Part shown: one piece after another, positions 54,134 to 61,710 of the stretch
Layout of the letters: every line of letters begins with the position of its first letter
Position numbering within the stretch: the stretch's first letter is position 1
Source of the DNA: JACKFB01 sp041389525
Lineage (GTDB): Bacteria > Myxococcota_A > UBA9042 > PHBI01 > JACKFB01
DNA: 64,000 bases
Assembly: GCA_041389525.1 (NCBI GenBank)
Contig: JAWKRR010000005.1
Location: 1 to 64,000, forward strand
Reading direction: 5' to 3'
The notes under the pieces: model-generated
What the model saw: the letters and a program-made list of their open reading frames with translations, nothing else
The model's database searches: none
What the model was told of the DNA's origin: nothing
Translations under genes and position numbers: made by a program

Positions 54134-56124
54134 TGAGCGAGCCACGCGAAAGCACCGCGAAGTGGGCCGTTCGTAAACCGGACGGCACGGTACTGCGATT
54201 CCCCAACCTCGATGTTCTCCAGAGCTGGATCCGCGACGGTATCGTCGTGAAGGGCGACTGGATCGAGCACGAGGAGGCCGGCTGGACCCGCGTCGAGGCC
54301 GTGACCGAACTGGCCGTCATGATGGCCAAATCGACCGCGACGGCCAAGCCGCCGGCGGGGCCGCGCCTCGCCGCGGAGCGCGACGACGACGACGAGCCCG
54401 TGGAGGCCGTCACCGCAGACGAAGACGGCCCGCCGCCGCTGCCTTTCCCCAGCGCCGCGAGCCCAGCGCCCGAGCCCGCCGCCGTGCGAACGCGCAAGAC
54501 GACGCGGACGCGACCCGGTTCGAGCGCCAGCGCATCCTCGACCACCAGCAACGTCATCTCGCTGACCGACGTCGAGCGGCCAGCGCTCTCGCGCGAAGAG
54601 ATCGAGTCGGAGGGCGAGAGCGTGTTGGGCGCGGTCGTGCCGCCGGCGCTGCCGTCGGACGCCGGCGCGGAGGCCTTGCTGCCGCTGATGCCAGGGACGC
54701 GACCGCGTGGGAGCAGCCCGCGGACGGGGCCGATCTCGTCGCGACCGGGGAACGCGCGGCGCGAGCCCTCGCGCGCGGACATTGAGCTGCAGCGCGCGCT
54801 GATTCGGCGCGGGCGGGCGGCCAAGCTGCGCCGGCGAGCGCTGCTTGGCGTGGCCTTCGTCGGCGGGCTCGCGGGCTTGACGGTGTGGGCGCTGTCGCAG
54901 CGCGGCGACGCCAACGATTCGCGCATCGACGAGACCGTGGCGACGCGGACCGCCGAGGCCGGGGCGGAGCGGGTGGAGGAGGCCGAGCTCGAGGGGGCGG
55001 CGACGTCCGAGGGTTCGGGTGCGGAGGCCAGCGGCCCGCGCGCGGCCGACCCGCAGCAGCCGTCGCCGGTGGCAGCGGCCACGGGCGACCAGGAACGACA
55101 AGCGGCGCTGGCGGCGGCAGGGGCCGGCCAGTATCTGACGGACGAGGAGCTGGCGGCGGCCAAGGCCGAGGCGCAGGCGAAGGCGGCGGCCCAGGCGGAC
55201 GCGCTGGCTGCCGCGCAGGCCCAGGCTGAGAACCAGGGCGCGGCCCAGGCGCAGCTGGACGCGGTGAAGAGCGCGCAGGTGGCGGCGGCGCAGAAGGCCG
55301 CTGAGATCCAGGCGGCGCAGAAGGCGGCGGACCTGCAGGCGGCTCAGGCGCGCATGGCCGGAGAAGCGGCGAAGCAGGCGGCGGCGGCGAAGCAGGCGGC
55401 GGACGCGGCGGCGGCTAAGCAGGCGGCGGACGCGGCGGCGGCCAAGCAGGCGGCGGCGGCCAAGCAAGCGGCGGACGCGGCGGCGGCCAAGGCGGCGGCG
55501 GACGCAGCGGCGGCGAAACAGGCGGCCGCGGCAAAGCAGGCGGCGGACGCAGCGGCGGCGAAGCAGGCGGCGGCGGCAAAGCAAGCGGCGGACGCGGCGG
55601 CGGCGAAGAAAGCGGCGGACGCGGCGGCGGCCAAGCAAGCGGCGGACGCGGCGGCGGCGAAGAAAGCTGCAGACGCCAAGAAGGCGGCGGACGCCAAGAA
55701 GACCGCGGCGGCCACCACCACCAAGAAGTCCGTCGTGCCGTCGGCTCCCGCCAAGACCGAGTCGGAGCCGGGTCCCCGCAACGTCGCCTCCCTGATGGCC
55801 GAGGCGAAGAAGCTCGAGAAGGGCAAGCCCGTCGAGGCGCTGCGTCTGTACCGCGAGGCGCTCGCGATGAGCCCGTCCAACACCGACGTGCTGATGGCCA
55901 TGGGCCGCACGCAGGTCGCGCTGGCGAACATCGCGGGCGCCGAGGCCTACCTGCGCAAGTGCCGCGGGATCTCGGCCAGCCACTCGGGCTGCCTCTACTG
56001 GCTCGGGCGCACCCTGGCCATGTCGGGCAAGACCTCGGAATCGAATCAGCTTTTCCACGAGTACCTGTCTCGGAACCCCGATGGCTCGCTCGCGGACGAC
56101 GTCAGGAAGCGCCTGGGTCAGTGA
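54133..56124 (+). CDS. GYF-like, TM, TolA-like Ala/Lys helix and TPR protein
   Basis: 663 aa from the ATG at 54133 in a TGATG junction. An N-terminal GYF-like domain is present (residues 9-60; WAVRKPDGTVLRFPNLDVLQ, then GDWIEHEEAGWTRVE). A disordered linker, one membrane helix (about 236-256; LLGVAFVGGLAGLTVWAL) and an Ala/Lys/Gln/Asp-rich region (about 320-530; repeats of AAKQAADAAA) follow, then a C-terminal TPR domain (LRLYREALAMSPSNTDVLMA). The long Ala-rich helix is like domain II of TolA, which spans the periplasm. A cytoplasmic sensor, a rod and a periplasmic TPR tip suggest a trans-envelope connector, probably acting with the preceding protein. Confidence 0.75.
   Translation: MSEPRESTAKWAVRKPDGTVLRFPNLDVLQSWIRDGIVVKGDWIEHEEAGWTRVEAVTELAVMMAKSTATAKPPAGPRLAAERDDDDEPVEAVTADEDGPPPLPFPSAASPAPEPAAVRTRKTTRTRPGSSASASSTTSNVISLTDVERPALSREEIESEGESVLGAVVPPALPSDAGAEALLPLMPGTRPRGSSPRTGPISSRPGNARREPSRADIELQRALIRRGRAAKLRRRALLGVAFVGGLAGLTVWALSQRGDANDSRIDETVATRTAEAGAERVEEAELEGAATSEGSGAEASGPRAADPQQPSPVAAATGDQERQAALAAAGAGQYLTDEELAAAKAEAQAKAAAQADALAAAQAQAENQGAAQAQLDAVKSAQVAAAQKAAEIQAAQKAADLQAAQARMAGEAAKQAAAAKQAADAAAAKQAADAAAAKQAAAAKQAADAAAAKAAADAAAAKQAAAAKQAADAAAAKQAAAAKQAADAAAAKKAADAAAAKQAADAAAAKKAADAKKAADAKKTAAATTTKKSVVPSAPAKTESEPGPRNVASLMAEAKKLEKGKPVEALRLYREALAMSPSNTDVLMAMGRTQVALANIAGAEAYLRKCRGISASHSGCLYWLGRTLAMSGKTSESNQLFHEYLSRNPDGSLADDVRKRLGQ
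55360..55710 (+). repeat. Imperfect GCGGCGGCGAAGCAGGCG-type repeats coding the TolA-like helix
   Basis: About 350 bp of short, imperfectly repeated units (mostly GCG, GCC, AAG, CAG and GAC codons) encode AAKQAADAAA-type runs. The pattern is low in complexity and could vary in copy number between strains by slippage or recombination; here all units keep the frame. Confidence 0.75.
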
Positions 56125-57002
56125 GCTCGCCGGCTTCCGGCTGGCATCCCGAATCCCGAGTGGTCCGCGTCGCCGGCCCGCTCGGCGTCGCTGGGCCTTC
56201 GGTGGATGCTCACTATGTGCGCGTCGCCGGCCCACCCGGCGCGACGCCTCGCCCGACGCTCTTGCTGGTCCACGGCTTTCTGGTCTCCAGCTTCTCGTGG
56301 CGCCACCAGCTAGAGGCGCTCAGCGAGCATTTCGACGTCGTGGCGCCGTGCTTGGTGGGCTTCGGCTGGTCTGAGCGGGCCGCCGGCGAGTACTCCCTCG
56401 ATGCCCTCGGCCAGTTCCTGCTGAGCTTCATGGACGCGCTCGAGATCCCGCGGGCCCACGTCTGCGGAAACAGCCTCGGCGGCGCGCTGGGGCTGTGGAT
56501 GGCGCACGAGGCACCGCAGCGCGTCGACCGCCTCGTGCTGGTCAACTCCCTCGCGCTTGCCGACGGGGTGCCTGACCTCCCCGCGCAGCTCGTCCGGCCC
56601 TGGATGGCGCCCATCGCCCGCCTCTTCGTGCGTCCGACCCTGGCGCGCCTGGGCTTGCAGGCCCTCGCCTACCGCGGCATCCCGGTCGACAGCAGCTACC
56701 TGGCCGGCTTCCGCCCGCCCTTCGAAGATCCGCGCTCGATCCCCATCGCGCTCCAGGTGGCCCGCGGGTTGCCGGCCGCAGCGCTCCGGGTCGACTCCCT
56801 GCTGGGCGGCCTGCGCCACGAGACGCTGGTGGTCCAGGGCACCGGCGACCGCCTCCTCAGCGCGAGGTCGGGGCTGCACATCGCCCGCCGCATCCCCGAC
56901 GCGCGCCTCGTGAGCTTCGACGCCTCCGGACACTGCCCCCACGAGGAAGAGCCCGAGCGCTTCAACGCGCTGATGCGGTCGTTCCTGGTCGGAGGCGGAT
57001 GA
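56121..57002 (+). CDS. Alpha/beta-hydrolase
   Basis: 293 aa from a GTG overlapping the previous stop (GTGA). The fold is recognised by LLLVHGFLVSSFSWRHQLE, the nucleophile elbow CGNSLGGALGL (Ser), an Asp candidate in VVQGTGDRLLSARSG and the His in SFDASGHCPHEEE. The oxyanion-hole HG motif is present. There is no signal peptide, so it is cytoplasmic. Substrate unknown: esterases, epoxide hydrolases and C-C hydrolases share these motifs. Translational coupling to the TolA-like gene is unexplained by its sequence. Confidence 0.85.
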   Translation: MSSPASGWHPESRVVRVAGPLGVAGPSVDAHYVRVAGPPGATPRPTLLLVHGFLVSSFSWRHQLEALSEHFDVVAPCLVGFGWSERAAGEYSLDALGQFLLSFMDALEIPRAHVCGNSLGGALGLWMAHEAPQRVDRLVLVNSLALADGVPDLPAQLVRPWMAPIARLFVRPTLARLGLQALAYRGIPVDSSYLAGFRPPFEDPRSIPIALQVARGLPAAALRVDSLLGGLRHETLVVQGTGDRLLSARSGLHIARRIPDARLVSFDASGHCPHEEEPERFNALMRSFLVGGG

Positions 57003-57027
57003 CGACCGGGCCGCGGGCTGCTACAAG
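56999..57027 (+). promoter_or_regulatory. Putative promoter of the 94-aa gene
   Basis: ATGACG (56999-57004), overlapping the hydrolase stop, and TACAAG (57022-57027) with 17-bp spacing, about 50 bp before the ATG at 57078. It shares TGACGACCGGGCCGCGG (17 nt) with the symporter promoter. Confidence 0.4.
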
Positions 57028-57077
57028 ATGCGCCTCTCGGCCGATCAGGCCATCCCTACGAGCGCGGAGCCTAACCC

Positions 57078-57362
57078 ATGGTGGAAAACGTCGACGACTT
57101 GACCGTGACCTACGAGGAAGGCGGTGTCGTCACCGTGGAAGAGCTGGACAAGGCCATCCTGACGCGGGGTAGCTGGACCACGATCATGTTCAAGTACCGC
57201 GAGCTGGACTCCAAGACCCAGGAGATGGGCAAGGTGAAGTTCACGCTGCGGCGCTACCAGAAGCGTAACGGCGCCTACCGCCAGCAGGCGAAGTTCAACA
57301 TCTCCAGCGAGGAGCAGGGCCGCGCGATCGTCGAGACGCTGACGGCGTGGTTGGACTCGTAG
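57078..57362 (+). CDS. Small cytoplasmic protein of unknown function
   Basis: 94 aa, codon use normal. A compact alpha/beta pattern (VTYEEGGVVTVEELDKAIL, WTTIMFKYRELDSKTQEMG, KVKFTLRRYQKRNGAYRQQA) without membrane segments. Similar small proteins of this size are widespread among relatives, by my recollection of the pattern, but I assign no name. GGAG lies upstream of the ATG. It is convergent with the TPR gene. Confidence 0.7.
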   Translation: MVENVDDLTVTYEEGGVVTVEELDKAILTRGSWTTIMFKYRELDSKTQEMGKVKFTLRRYQKRNGAYRQQAKFNISSEEQGRAIVETLTAWLDS

Positions 57363-57373
57363 GTCCCCGCCCG

Positions 57374-57394
57374 TAGCACCTTCGCTGCGTGCTA
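57374..57394. terminator. Hairpin between convergent genes
   Basis: TAGCAC (57374-57379) and GTGCTA (57389-57394), with G-T extension, form a stem with a 9-nt loop; the right arm contains the stop codon of the minus-strand TPR gene. No clear U-tract. Confidence 0.45.
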
Positions 57395-57979
57395 TTCCGC
57401 GGTCTCGAGGCGCCGAATCGACGCCTCGACCGCGGCTCGGTCCTCCGCGTGCGGCGCCGCGCGGAGGTAGGCCTGCCAAGCCGAGATCGCCCGGACGCGG
57501 TCGCCCGTGCGCTCGTGCGCCTGCCCCATGTTGAACCAGGCATCCGCCGAGAACGGGTTCGACTGCAGGCAGGCGTTGTAGGCGCGGACGGCCTCGTCGT
57601 AGGCGCCGACGTCAGAGAACGCGTTGCCAAGCAAGAACGCCGCCTCCCAGTGTCCCGGGCGCTGATCTAGCACCTCGCGCAGGACCTCGGCGGCCCCGCC
57701 CGGCTCGCCGCGCGCCAGCCGCAGGTCGGCCAGCTCGACCAGCGCGTCCACGTCGTCCGGCACCTCGGTGAGATAGTCCACGAGCCGCGCTTCGGCCGCC
57801 GCCGCCTCGCCGTCCTCCCGCTCGAAGCGCGCGAGCGCCAGCACCGCCTCACCGTCCCCCGGCTCCGCCTCGACGACGACCTCGAGCAGCGCGCGCGCAC
57901 GCGTGAGATCGCCATCCTCCGCAGCGTCCATGGCCGCGTTGAAGCGCTCCGCCAGGTCGGGTCCCTCCTCATCTGACAC
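57392..57979 (-). CDS. Cytoplasmic TPR protein
   Basis: 195 aa with about five tetratricopeptide repeats (RFNAAMDAAEDGDLTRARAL, LVELADLRLARGEPGGAAEV, AAFLLGNAFSDVGAYDEAVR). There is no signal peptide. TPRs mediate protein interactions; the partner is unknown. The gene is divergent from mnmE with 20 bp between the starts, so their promoters must overlap the coding starts. Confidence 0.75.
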   Translation of the reverse strand: MSDEEGPDLAERFNAAMDAAEDGDLTRARALLEVVVEAEPGDGEAVLALARFEREDGEAAAAEARLVDYLTEVPDDVDALVELADLRLARGEPGGAAEVLREVLDQRPGHWEAAFLLGNAFSDVGAYDEAVRAYNACLQSNPFSADAWFNMGQAHERTGDRVRAISAWQAYLRAAPHAEDRAAVEASIRRLETAE

Positions 57980-57999
57980 CGTGATAGCCTCCGCAGCCC

Positions 58000-59325
58000 A
58001 TGCGCGACCTCGACGATACGATCGCCGCTATCGCCACCGCTGTCGGTGGCGGCGTCGGCATTATCCGCTTATCTGGCCCCAGCGCGCTAGCGGTCGCGCG
58101 CGCGCACTTCCCGAACCTGCCCGCCCGCGCGACGCCGCGGCGCCTCTACCACGGCCACCTCCGCGATCGAGACGGCGCGCACCTCGACGAGGGCCTCGCC
58201 GTCTTCATGCCCGGCCCCCACTCGTATACGGGCGAGGACGTGGTCGAGCTGCAGCTGCACGGCGGCGCCCTCTCGCTGCGGCGCGGACTCGAGGCGCTGC
58301 TGCTCTCAGGCGCCCGCGGGGCGGACCCGGGCGAGTTCACACGCCGCGCCTTCATGAACGGCCGCATGGACCTGACGCGGGCCGAGGCCGTCGCTGATCT
58401 CGTCAGCGCGCGCACCGACCGGGCGCTCGCGGTGGCCCGCGATCACCTGAGCGGGCGCCTCGAAGCCGTCGCCGCCGACGCGCGCGAGAAGATCCTCGGG
58501 CTGCGGGCGCGCATCGAGGTCGCCATCGACTTCATCGACGACGACGTGCCGGTCCAGGACGCCGAGGCCCTCGCCGACGAAGCCCTCGCCATCGCCGGGG
58601 CCCTGTCCGAGCTGGCCGGCACCTACGAGCGCGGCCGGCTCTGGCGCGAGGGCGCGCGGGTGGCGCTCGCCGGGCGGCCGAACGCCGGCAAATCCAGCCT
58701 CTTCAACGCGTGGTGCCGCCGCGACCGCGCCATCGTGACGCCGACGCCGGGGACCACCCGGGACACGCTGGAGGAGACCGTCGATCTGGACGGGGTGCCG
58801 GTCGTCTTGATCGACACCGCCGGGCTGCGAGAGACCGACGACGACGTCGAGGCCGCCGGGATCGCCCGCGCCCAAGCGGCCATGGCCGCCGCCGACCTGG
58901 TCATCTACTTGGTGGCACCCGGCGACCCCGCGCCCGAGGTGGGCGAGGGCAGCCCAGCGCACGCGCCGACGCTGGTGGTGGCGTCGAAGTGCGATCTCGC
59001 GGCGCCGGCAGGTGCGGCGCTGGCCGTGAGCGCGACGACGGGCGCGGGGCTCGACGCGCTGGCCCGCGCGGTCGTCGAGCGGCTTGGCGGCGGCGCGTCG
59101 GACACGGGCGAGCTGGTGATCGCCCGCGAGCGGCACCGCGCCGCCCTCGCGCGTGGGGCCGCCGCGCTTCGCGACGCCAGCGCCTTGCTGCGCGCGGGCG
59201 AGCCCTTCGAGCTGGCGGCCGTCGACGTCCAGGAGGCCGCGCAGGCCCTTGGCGAGCTGCTGGGTCAGGGCACCATCGAGGACGTGCTGGACCGTCTTTT
59301 CTCCAGCTTCTGTATAGGGAAATGA
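58000..59325 (+). CDS. mnmE: tRNA uridine-5-carboxymethylaminomethyl modification GTPase MnmE
   Basis: 441 aa. An N-terminal tetrahydrofolate-binding domain starts DLDDTIAAIATAVGGGVGIIR. A helical domain follows, with an inserted G domain: GRPNAGKSSLFNAW (G1), TPGTTRDTLEE (G2), DTAGLRETDDDVE (G3) and VVASKCDLAA (G4, SKCD for NKxD). The C-terminus ends in the family's CIGK, with the catalytic-loop Cys. MnmE with MnmG modifies U34 in several tRNAs. mnmG is not in the window. Confidence 0.95.
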   Translation: MRDLDDTIAAIATAVGGGVGIIRLSGPSALAVARAHFPNLPARATPRRLYHGHLRDRDGAHLDEGLAVFMPGPHSYTGEDVVELQLHGGALSLRRGLEALLLSGARGADPGEFTRRAFMNGRMDLTRAEAVADLVSARTDRALAVARDHLSGRLEAVAADAREKILGLRARIEVAIDFIDDDVPVQDAEALADEALAIAGALSELAGTYERGRLWREGARVALAGRPNAGKSSLFNAWCRRDRAIVTPTPGTTRDTLEETVDLDGVPVVLIDTAGLRETDDDVEAAGIARAQAAMAAADLVIYLVAPGDPAPEVGEGSPAHAPTLVVASKCDLAAPAGAALAVSATTGAGLDALARAVVERLGGGASDTGELVIARERHRAALARGAAALRDASALLRAGEPFELAAVDVQEAAQALGELLGQGTIEDVLDRLFSSFCIGK

Positions 59326-59346
59326 CGGCGTCTCTACCCGCCGTCA
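59323..59346. terminator. Hairpin between convergent mnmE and HisC-like genes
   Basis: TGACGGCG (59323-59330, beginning with the mnmE stop codon) pairs perfectly with CGCCGTCA (59339-59346) around an 8-nt loop. The stop of the minus-strand gene (59334-59336) is in the loop. Confidence 0.55.
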
Positions 59347-60293
59347 CCACCTGTGGGGGTCAGCACCACGGCGTCGCGCAGCGCTGAGTCGGCGTCGCGC
59401 CAGACCTCGGCGGCCTTGTGAGGCGGCTCCCACTCCCCGCCGTCGCGGCGCTTGACCAGCAGGCGCGGGCCCGCAGACGCAGCGACCAGCAGGCCGGCGT
59501 CGCCGCCTAGCTCCCCCGCGAGCCGGTCGCGCACCTGGCAGGCGGCGCGGGCGGCTGCGGCCAAGGCCATGGGGTCGGCCAGTGCGGCGAGGGCGCTCGC
59601 GAGGGCCGGGGCTGACAGCCGCTGAGGCAGGGCCGCCCGCAAGCGCGGGGCCAGCCCCGGCGCCAGCGCCAGCGCCGGCGCGAGCTCGCCGAGACCGGCC
59701 TGGGGCAGCCCCCGCAGCACGACGAGGCGCTCGGGGTGCTCGGCGAGCAGGGCCACCGCGGACGGGCTCAGCGGCGGCGTCCACGCCCAGAACTCCTCGT
59801 CGACCACGACCGCCAGCCCCGCCTCGAGCGCCCGCTCGACATGGGCCAGCGGGTCGAGCGGCAGGCCCAGGGGTCCCGGGCGGCAAAAAACGCAGACGGT
59901 GGCTGCTCGATCGAGGATCACCCGCTCGAGGGCCTCGGCCTGCAGTCCCCAGTCCAGGTCGCGTCCCACGTCCACCCAGCGCGCGCCCGGGACCAGGATG
60001 GCCCGCTTCAGCGCGGGGTCCACCGGCCCGCTGAGGGCCACCACGTCGTCGGGGCCGAGCAGGCAGGCCAGGACGCGGCCGAGCAGGGTCTCTCGGTCGG
60101 GCGCGATGACCGCCGCGCTGGGGTCGACCCCGAGGGCAGACGCCCAAATCGCGCAGAGATTGCCTGCGGAACCGGAGGCGAAGGGGTCGGCCAGACGGGC
60201 CGCCGCGTCGACGTCGGCGGGCGGTGCGAGGTCGACGCGCGGCAGCGGCGGGGACTCGCGCAGGTACTGATGCTGAGGGTGTCGCGCCTTCAT
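59334..60293 (-). CDS. HisC-like aminotransferase-fold protein without PLP lysine
   Basis: 319 aa from the ATG at 60293. The order of elements follows histidinol-phosphate-type aminotransferases: an N-terminal ASGSAGNLCAIWASALG segment, a central CVFCRPGPLGLPLDP (usual CNPNNPTG), VVVDEEFWAW (usual VVDEAYxEF) and VVLRGLPQAGLGEL (usual LRTFSKAFGLAG). The Lys expected to bind PLP is Gln. The Asn of NPTG is also missing. The product is therefore probably not an aminotransferase. It is divergent from the rhodanese-MoeB gene. A decayed or repurposed HisC/CobD-like protein is inferred. Confidence 0.65.
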   Translation of the reverse strand: MKARHPQHQYLRESPPLPRVDLAPPADVDAAARLADPFASGSAGNLCAIWASALGVDPSAAVIAPDRETLLGRVLACLLGPDDVVALSGPVDPALKRAILVPGARWVDVGRDLDWGLQAEALERVILDRAATVCVFCRPGPLGLPLDPLAHVERALEAGLAVVVDEEFWAWTPPLSPSAVALLAEHPERLVVLRGLPQAGLGELAPALALAPGLAPRLRAALPQRLSAPALASALAALADPMALAAAARAACQVRDRLAGELGGDAGLLVAASAGPRLLVKRRDGGEWEPPHKAAEVWRDADSALRDAVVLTPTGGDGG

Positions 60294-60458
60294 CGCGGCC
60301 CATGGTGGCACAGGCGGAGCGAGGTGGTAACCGAGCGCGCGCGCCGCGCATAACACGCCGTACTTACGACGATATCTCGGAAACTAAGCAGAGCGTCGTT
60401 GCCTTGGCCCCGCCGGGGTCATACTGTGGCTCTCTATTGTTGACCAAAGGAGTCCACA

Positions 60459-61631
60459 ATGTCGGTGACCTTCCAGGACATGCTCTCGGACATCAAGGCG
60501 AAGATCCGTGAGGTGTCCGTCCACGAGCTGAACGACATGCTCGGGTCGAGCTCCCCGCCGATTCTCATCGATGTCCGCGAGCCGGACGAGCACGAGAACG
60601 GCCTCATCCGAGGCGCCCGCATCGTGCCGCGCGGCTTCCTTGAGCTGAAGGTCGAGAGCCTCGTGCCTGACCGCAGCACGCCGGTGGCGATTTACTGCGC
60701 CGGCGGCACCCGCAGCGCGCTCAGCACGCACGCGCTCCAGCAGCTTGGCTACACGAACGTGGTGAACGTCGGCGGCGGCATCGGCGCGTGGAGCCGCGCG
60801 GGCTTCCCGCTCGAGCACCGCAAGATGCTCACCAACGAGCAAAAAGCGCGCTATTCGCGGCAGATCATCCTCCCCCAGATGGGCGAAGAGGGTCAGCAGA
60901 AGCTGCTCAACGCGCGGGTGCTGTGCATCGGCGCGGGCGGGCTCGGCTCGCCGACCGCGCTCTACCTCGCGGCCGCGGGCGTCGGGACCCTCGGCATCCT
61001 CGACAACGACAAAGCCGACATGTCGAACCTTCAGCGCCAGATCCTGCACACCGAAGAGAGCGTCGGGACCTCGAAGGTCGAGTCGGCGAAGACGACGCTG
61101 CAGCGCCTCAACAGCGACATCACCATCCGCACCCACGACGTGCGGCTGGACTCGACCAACGTCATGGAGATCTTCCGTGACTACGACCTGGTCATCGACG
61201 GCACCGACAACTTCCCCACCCGCTACCTCATCAACGACGCGTGCGTGTTCTTGGGGCTGCCGAACGTCCACGGCTCGATCTTTCACTTCGACGGGCAGGT
61301 CACGGTCTTCAACGCGCCCGACGGCGGCCCCTGCTACCGCTGCCTCTACCCGGAGCCGCCCCCGCCCGAGCTGGCGCCGTCGTGCGCCGAGGCCGGCGTC
61401 CTGGGCGCGATCTGCGGCATCATCGGGACCCTGCAGGCCGCCGAGACCATGAAGCTGTTGCTGGGCGCAGGCGACCTGCTCTCCGGCCGCGTGCTCTCCA
61501 TCGACGTGCTGCGCGGGACCGTCCGCGAACTCAAGACGCGCAAAGACCCCGCCTGCCCGGTCTGCAGCGCCAACCCGACCATCACCGAGCTCATCGACTA
61601 CGAAGAGTTCTGCTCGCTCAACGCGCACTGA
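60459..61631 (+). CDS. moeB: MoeB/ThiF-type adenylyltransferase with N-terminal rhodanese domain
   Basis: 390 aa; AAGGAG stands 8 nt before the ATG. A rhodanese domain (about 15-118) has the active-site loop YCAGGTRSA with catalytic Cys. The E1-like domain then has IGAGGLGSPTALYL (nucleotide binding, about 160), LDNDKADMSNLQRQIL, VIDGTDNFPTRYLIND and two CxxC zinc pairs (CYRC, CPVC). MoeB and ThiF enzymes adenylate and thiocarboxylate small ubiquitin-like sulfur carriers (MoaD, ThiS). In eukaryotic MOCS3 the rhodanese is at the C-terminus; here it is at the N-terminus. The specific carrier is not evident. Confidence 0.92.
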   Translation: MSVTFQDMLSDIKAKIREVSVHELNDMLGSSSPPILIDVREPDEHENGLIRGARIVPRGFLELKVESLVPDRSTPVAIYCAGGTRSALSTHALQQLGYTNVVNVGGGIGAWSRAGFPLEHRKMLTNEQKARYSRQIILPQMGEEGQQKLLNARVLCIGAGGLGSPTALYLAAAGVGTLGILDNDKADMSNLQRQILHTEESVGTSKVESAKTTLQRLNSDITIRTHDVRLDSTNVMEIFRDYDLVIDGTDNFPTRYLINDACVFLGLPNVHGSIFHFDGQVTVFNAPDGGPCYRCLYPEPPPPELAPSCAEAGVLGAICGIIGTLQAAETMKLLLGAGDLLSGRVLSIDVLRGTVRELKTRKDPACPVCSANPTITELIDYEEFCSLNAH

Positions 61632-61710
61632 CCCGCCCCCCGGCGCCGCGAATCCCCCGGGCGTCGCGGCGCCGCGAGTCCTACCGCTGCCGAGCCCTCG
61701 TTGATCCGAG

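Noticed and set aside
55360..55710. Integrated mobile or satellite repeat
   Set aside because: The repeats are coding, in frame and translate to a TolA-like Ala/Lys helix; there are no flanking duplications.
54124..56235. Long minus-strand open frame opposite the TolA-like gene
   Set aside because: Arg/Leu-rich shadow of the Ala/Lys repeat region; the plus-strand gene has a GYF-like domain, a membrane helix and TPRs and is coupled to its neighbours.
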